Source: Rhizophagus clarus
Lineage: Eukaryota; Glomeromycota; Glomeromycetes; Glomerales; Glomeraceae
Length of the DNA stretch: 64,000 nucleotides
Direction: 5' to 3'
Assembly (NCBI GenBank): GCA_015698045.1
Contig: BLAL01000075.1
Span: 124,001 to 188,000 of the forward strand
Every line of letters starts with the position of its first letter. Within the stretch, counting starts at the first letter, position 1. A model generated the notes under the pieces. The model worked only from the letters and a program-made list of their open reading frames with translations. It was not told the origin of the DNA and did not search any database. Below, piece by piece: positions 60,701 to 64,000 of the stretch. The translations under genes and the position numbers were made by a program.

Positions 60701-61450
60701 TTTTGTCATGATAAACAGTTATTAATTTATTTTAAAGATGAGATTTTTGATAATATTAAGGGATTTCAAGAAATAATTAAAAGATTCATTAGTTAACTCT
60801 GAAAATTCAAGTTTCAAGTTAATAGAGTATATTGAAAAGTATCTTGAATAGTAATATCATCTATAATTAATTTGAACTGCATCTTAATTTAAAGTATAGA
60901 ATTATCAGCAGATAATAATTTAATAAAGATAATAATTTTAATAGATGATGTTGATGTTAAAATAGATTATGTTTTTAATGTTGCAAAGTAGGATAATATA
61001 TGAGTTTAAAATAATAAACTATCATGTTTAAACAAAAATTTATTTAAAAGTTTAAAATAATAATATATTGCTTTTTGTATCCAATTAATACATTCATTTG
61101 TACTATATTGTACTTCAACTGGATTATTGCTATAATTTCTTATATTCTTATATTAATCTATATTCTATTTATAAAATAAAGAATAATAATATTTTTTTTT
61201 ATTTTAAATAAGGGATAAAATTGGTTTTTTAAGAAAAAGGAAAGAAAAAGGGAATCAACCAATTTGTAAAGAGGAAATGTCCTATATATATAGTTGACAA
61301 GAAAGAAGAAAAGCCACATAAAGAAAAAAATTTGTCATGTAATGATTGGGTTAAATTTACTCAGCCACGAAAAACCCAAAATCTATGAATATTTAAAGAT
61401 TATCAAATGACCAATAAATATTTGATTCTTTATACAATACGGACCGTTCA
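57753..61450. other. Gene-poor AT-rich desert, no gene seen
   Basis: Uniformly A/T-rich with many stops in all frames and occasional short hydrophobic frames judged to be chance. No RNA gene, array or repeat of note. Confidence 0.45.
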
Positions 61451-61462
61451 AAAAAAAAAAAA
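61450..61462 (-). terminator. Pol III terminator (T-run) of tRNA-Lys
   Basis: An A-run on the plus strand, hence a T-run on the transcribed strand, begins ~27 bases past the 3' end of the tRNA. It is a standard RNA polymerase III stop. Confidence 0.7.
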
Positions 61463-61488
61463 TTATATTTTCATAGACAGGTTTTAGT

Positions 61489-61561
61489 CGCCCAACGTGG
61501 GGGTCGAACCCACAACCTTGAGATTAAGAGTCTCACGCTCTACCGATTGAGCTAGCCGGGC
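61489..61561 (-). tRNA. tRNA-Lys (anticodon CUU)
   Basis: The 73-nt minus-strand sequence folds as a complete cloverleaf. The acceptor is GCCCGGC paired with GTTGGGC (two G-U pairs), the D-stem GCTC/GAGC, and the anticodon stem TGAGA/TCTCA with loop CTCTTAA (anticodon CTT). The variable loop is AGGTT, and the T-arm GTGGG-TTCGACC-CCCAC has the B-box. The discriminator base is G, CCA is not encoded, and there is no intron. It is the only RNA gene found in the window. Confidence 0.95.
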
Positions 61562-63048
61562 AATTCTATATTTTTCGGATTAATATATTTATAAAAAATG
61601 ACAATAATCATGTGATTCTATTAATTAGATCACATATTAGACTGCCAGTATTGCCACCAAGATAAAAAGGAGATTTTCAAAGATAATTTATTTCCATAAA
61701 AAGTATTGGGAGTATGGAAAGGTATAGAGAGTAACAAATATTGCAAAAATTTTGATTTGTTACTATTCGATCGTTGTATTAAAAGTTGAAGAGAATTGAG
61801 AATATTGTAACTAATAAAGTCTTGGACCGCACTATAACCACTTAAAATCATAAATCATAATCACATCAAATTTACATCATATACTATGTTCAGGAAATTC
61901 TACTATAATTCTATTAGCTCGTTTTATTTTAGTAAACTGAATATTTTATGCACATGAATATTAACATGTTTTAGAGCGATTTCGTATCTTATAATAGTTA
62001 TTGTAGAACATTAATCGGTATTTATGTGAACTTAACAAAAAATGAATATTCCTATAATGTTTGTTTAAGAATATGTATTATAATCTCACTCATCATTTAT
62101 TTCCATATTTCATAATTTGTATTTAAACTATTTGCATGAGTACCAAAGGAAGTTGTTTTTTGTTACACGATTTTCCTAACTTTAAGCATTGGTTCTTTTG
62201 GAATTAATTTGATTATCCAATTACTATTTATTATACGGTATTTTGATCTTGTATAAAATCTTATTTGGATGAAATAATTATAAAACTAATAATTAAATTT
62301 TGATATTAAAGCTTGTAATTATAATCATTTCAACACTAAATAGCATTTAACAAACAAAGAATTCTGATCGTTAATTCAAATTATTTAAATCCGCAAACTG
62401 GAAACATGGATGTGCAGTACTATATATTTGATGGATTAGAATTTTTTAACGCTGAACTTCTATTTTTCCATTTATTTCAATGAAATGGTTGATGAAAAAT
62501 TAGAATTATATCATGTAATTAACTAATCATTAGAATGTAATAACGCAAATAATACACTGTGACACGTAAATTTTATAGACTGTGATATTTTTTTGTACGC
62601 AAAAGTTAAATTTTCATTATTAATAGTTTGCACGTGAAAATCGGATAAATATTATTGGATAATTTAATCGTTACACAATTTCGAGTTTCGTCAATAATCA
62701 ATAATAATACTATTTTATGGATGATTGCAGTTCGATCTCATTCTTATCAATAATTTAAAGTGGCTTTCCTCTTCAATTGTGAATTTTAACGTGGAACGTG
62801 CAAAAAAAAAACGTTGCAAAATACTCTTTCACCGGCTCTTAAATCGTAAAATTTTAACATGGCGCAAGGTAAGAAACGTAGTAAAAAACTCTTATACACC
62901 TCCTTTACTTCGCCTTCATTGTTAATAATATGAAAAATGTGTAATCATGAAAAACTGAGTTAATAAATGTTCTTATATAAATACTTTTGAGAAAGAAGAA
63001 AAAATTTCTTTAAACAAATTAAGAATTAAAATTTTATATTACACAATC
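61562..63048. other. AT-rich spacer, no supported gene
   Basis: No gene is called. A short ATG GCG CAA GGTAAG at about 62860 could be read as the first bases of a gene or a tiny exon, but the 24-codon frame that follows is too short to support. Confidence 0.4.
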
Positions 63049-63141
63049 ATGAAGTTAAGATACTTATTGTTGATGTTCGTCTTTATTATTGTTTTAGCGA
63101 GTAAATTATCTCTTTACTTTTACTATAAAAAAAAAAATTAG
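63049..63141 (+). CDS. Possible signal-peptide exon or very small ORF (30 residues)
   Basis: From ATG 63049 the frame MKLRYLLLMFVFIIVLASKL then SLYFYYKKKN has the form of a secretion signal (basic start, hydrophobic core, Ala-Ser near a cleavage point) and stops at 63141. It could be the first exon of a small secreted protein whose later exons were not found, or chance in AT-rich DNA. The GCG AGT AAA junction offers no strong donor. Confidence 0.25.
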   Translation: MKLRYLLLMFVFIIVLASKLSLYFYYKKKN

Positions 63142-64000
63142 AAGCTCAGGAATTGACTTAGCTGATATAACAAATAATTTTGTGTAACCTTTACAATAAA
63201 TATGTAAATTTTATTGCGACTTATTACTGTATTAACTAACTTATCCATTACATTTTGCGTAAAAACATTTAATAAAAAACTTACTTTTATAAACTCTTAA
63301 GTACTGTATTATTTTTTTTAGTAGAAAATTAATATGTAAATTGTAAAATTAATAAGTTATCTTTTGCTAGTCGCAAATGAACACTGGACATACTGGACAG
63401 CAAATTTTATATATATTACTATACTATTTTGAGTGTAATAGTTCTGAAGCTTTTATTCATTTTAAAATTCTTATTTATTTTTTAAAATGGAAAATAAAAA
63501 AAAAAAATGGACGAAAGAAATAGAAACAATAAATTATATTTATACTCACTGGTGAGAACGTGATAGTTGTGATACGTTATAAAACAAACTCTTACTTTTG
63601 TATAAATGGCAGGGGATAAATCAATTATATCCTGACTAATTGGAATATAAGAAAAAAATTTCATCTGTAGCGCATATGCTGGTCAGTTTGTAGATTATTC
63701 CCAAAAAAATATTTTAAGTTTAATATAATCGAAACCTATCACATCTGGTTTGACTAATTTCTGTATTATTACATCAGATACTGTAAGTAGTTACTTTGTT
63801 ACTATTCTGTACTACTCTAACCGTCTAGCGATTTGTGCTGGTTATAAAATATAGAGTCATAATCAGAAACGAAGTTCCCTTGGAGCTGCGCAAACAAATT
63901 CACTGATGAAAATTTTATGATTTCAGTTGAAAATTAAAAAACTCGCCAATAACAAGGAGGAGTGTAACCGACGACATTATTTATCGTATTGATTATTTTC
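63142..64000. other. Right-end spacer, nothing recognised
   Basis: AT-rich sequence. The last ~200 bases are slightly less AT-rich but show no frame or motif that can be named. Confidence 0.4.

Noticed and set aside
62860..62930. ATG GCG CAA GGT AAG AAA CGT frame (MAQGKKRSKK)
   Set aside because: Superficially like a small basic nuclear protein or a first exon with a GTAAGA donor, but the frame ends after 24 codons and no second exon was found.

Overview
The window reads as a nuclear contig from an arbuscular mycorrhizal fungus, most likely Rhizophagus irregularis or a close relative. The reasons are a very AT-rich background, short GT-AG introns of about 60-90 bp, many Sel1-repeat and Zn-ribbon/protein-kinase genes, F-box/LRR-like genes with decayed copies, and dense remains of LINE, hAT and Tc1 elements. 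All calls come from reading the sequence; nothing was searched.

Layout. 1-972: decayed Sel1-repeat gene (minus). 1.26-3.37 kb: a TIR element between duplicated flanks, then about four copies of a 250-300 bp satellite. 3.66-7.68 kb: a LINE-like insertion (minus) with a 21-bp target duplication; ORF1 is broken, ORF2 keeps only its C-terminal part, and the endonuclease/reverse transcriptase core is missing. 8.8-9.2 kb: another LINE-type remnant. 10.9-13.2 kb: a kinase gene (minus) whose Zn-ribbon plus kinase N-lobe module occurs three times in frame. 13.2-15.8 kb: 20 consecutive junctions, each with a splice acceptor, exactly 3 nt, then a splice donor, joined by about 100-bp intron-like units and interrupted by an hAT-type MITE. 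16.1-19.0 kb: hAT transposase pseudogene (plus). 19.3-22.9 kb: intact gene with 20 Sel1 repeats, a Zn ribbon and a kinase (minus). 25.0-26.2 kb: F-box pseudogenes. 27.6-28.1 kb: small CXXCXGXG protein with a possible signal peptide. 28.5-38 kb: decayed coding-like fragments and AT-rich DNA.

39.4-49.2 kb is the conserved part. It holds a 10-exon Fe-S PD-(D/E)XK nuclease/SF1 helicase (minus), a divergent 7-exon COQ9 (plus), and an intact F-box/LRR-like gene (plus). 49.2-52.4 kb holds hypothetical fragments. 53.3 kb is a Tc1/mariner terminus. 53-64 kb is a gene-poor AT desert with one tRNA-Lys(CUU) at 61.5 kb.

COQ9 (ubiquinone biosynthesis) and the helicase are the housekeeping-like genes and share an intergenic promoter region. 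The Sel1-kinase, kinase and F-box genes belong to expanded lineage-specific families that appear to duplicate and decay locally. The most unusual feature is the kinase gene at 10.9-15.8 kb. If all 20 one-codon segments were spliced as exons, the frame from a candidate ATG at 15829 to the stop at 10884 would be exactly 730 codons with no internal stop.
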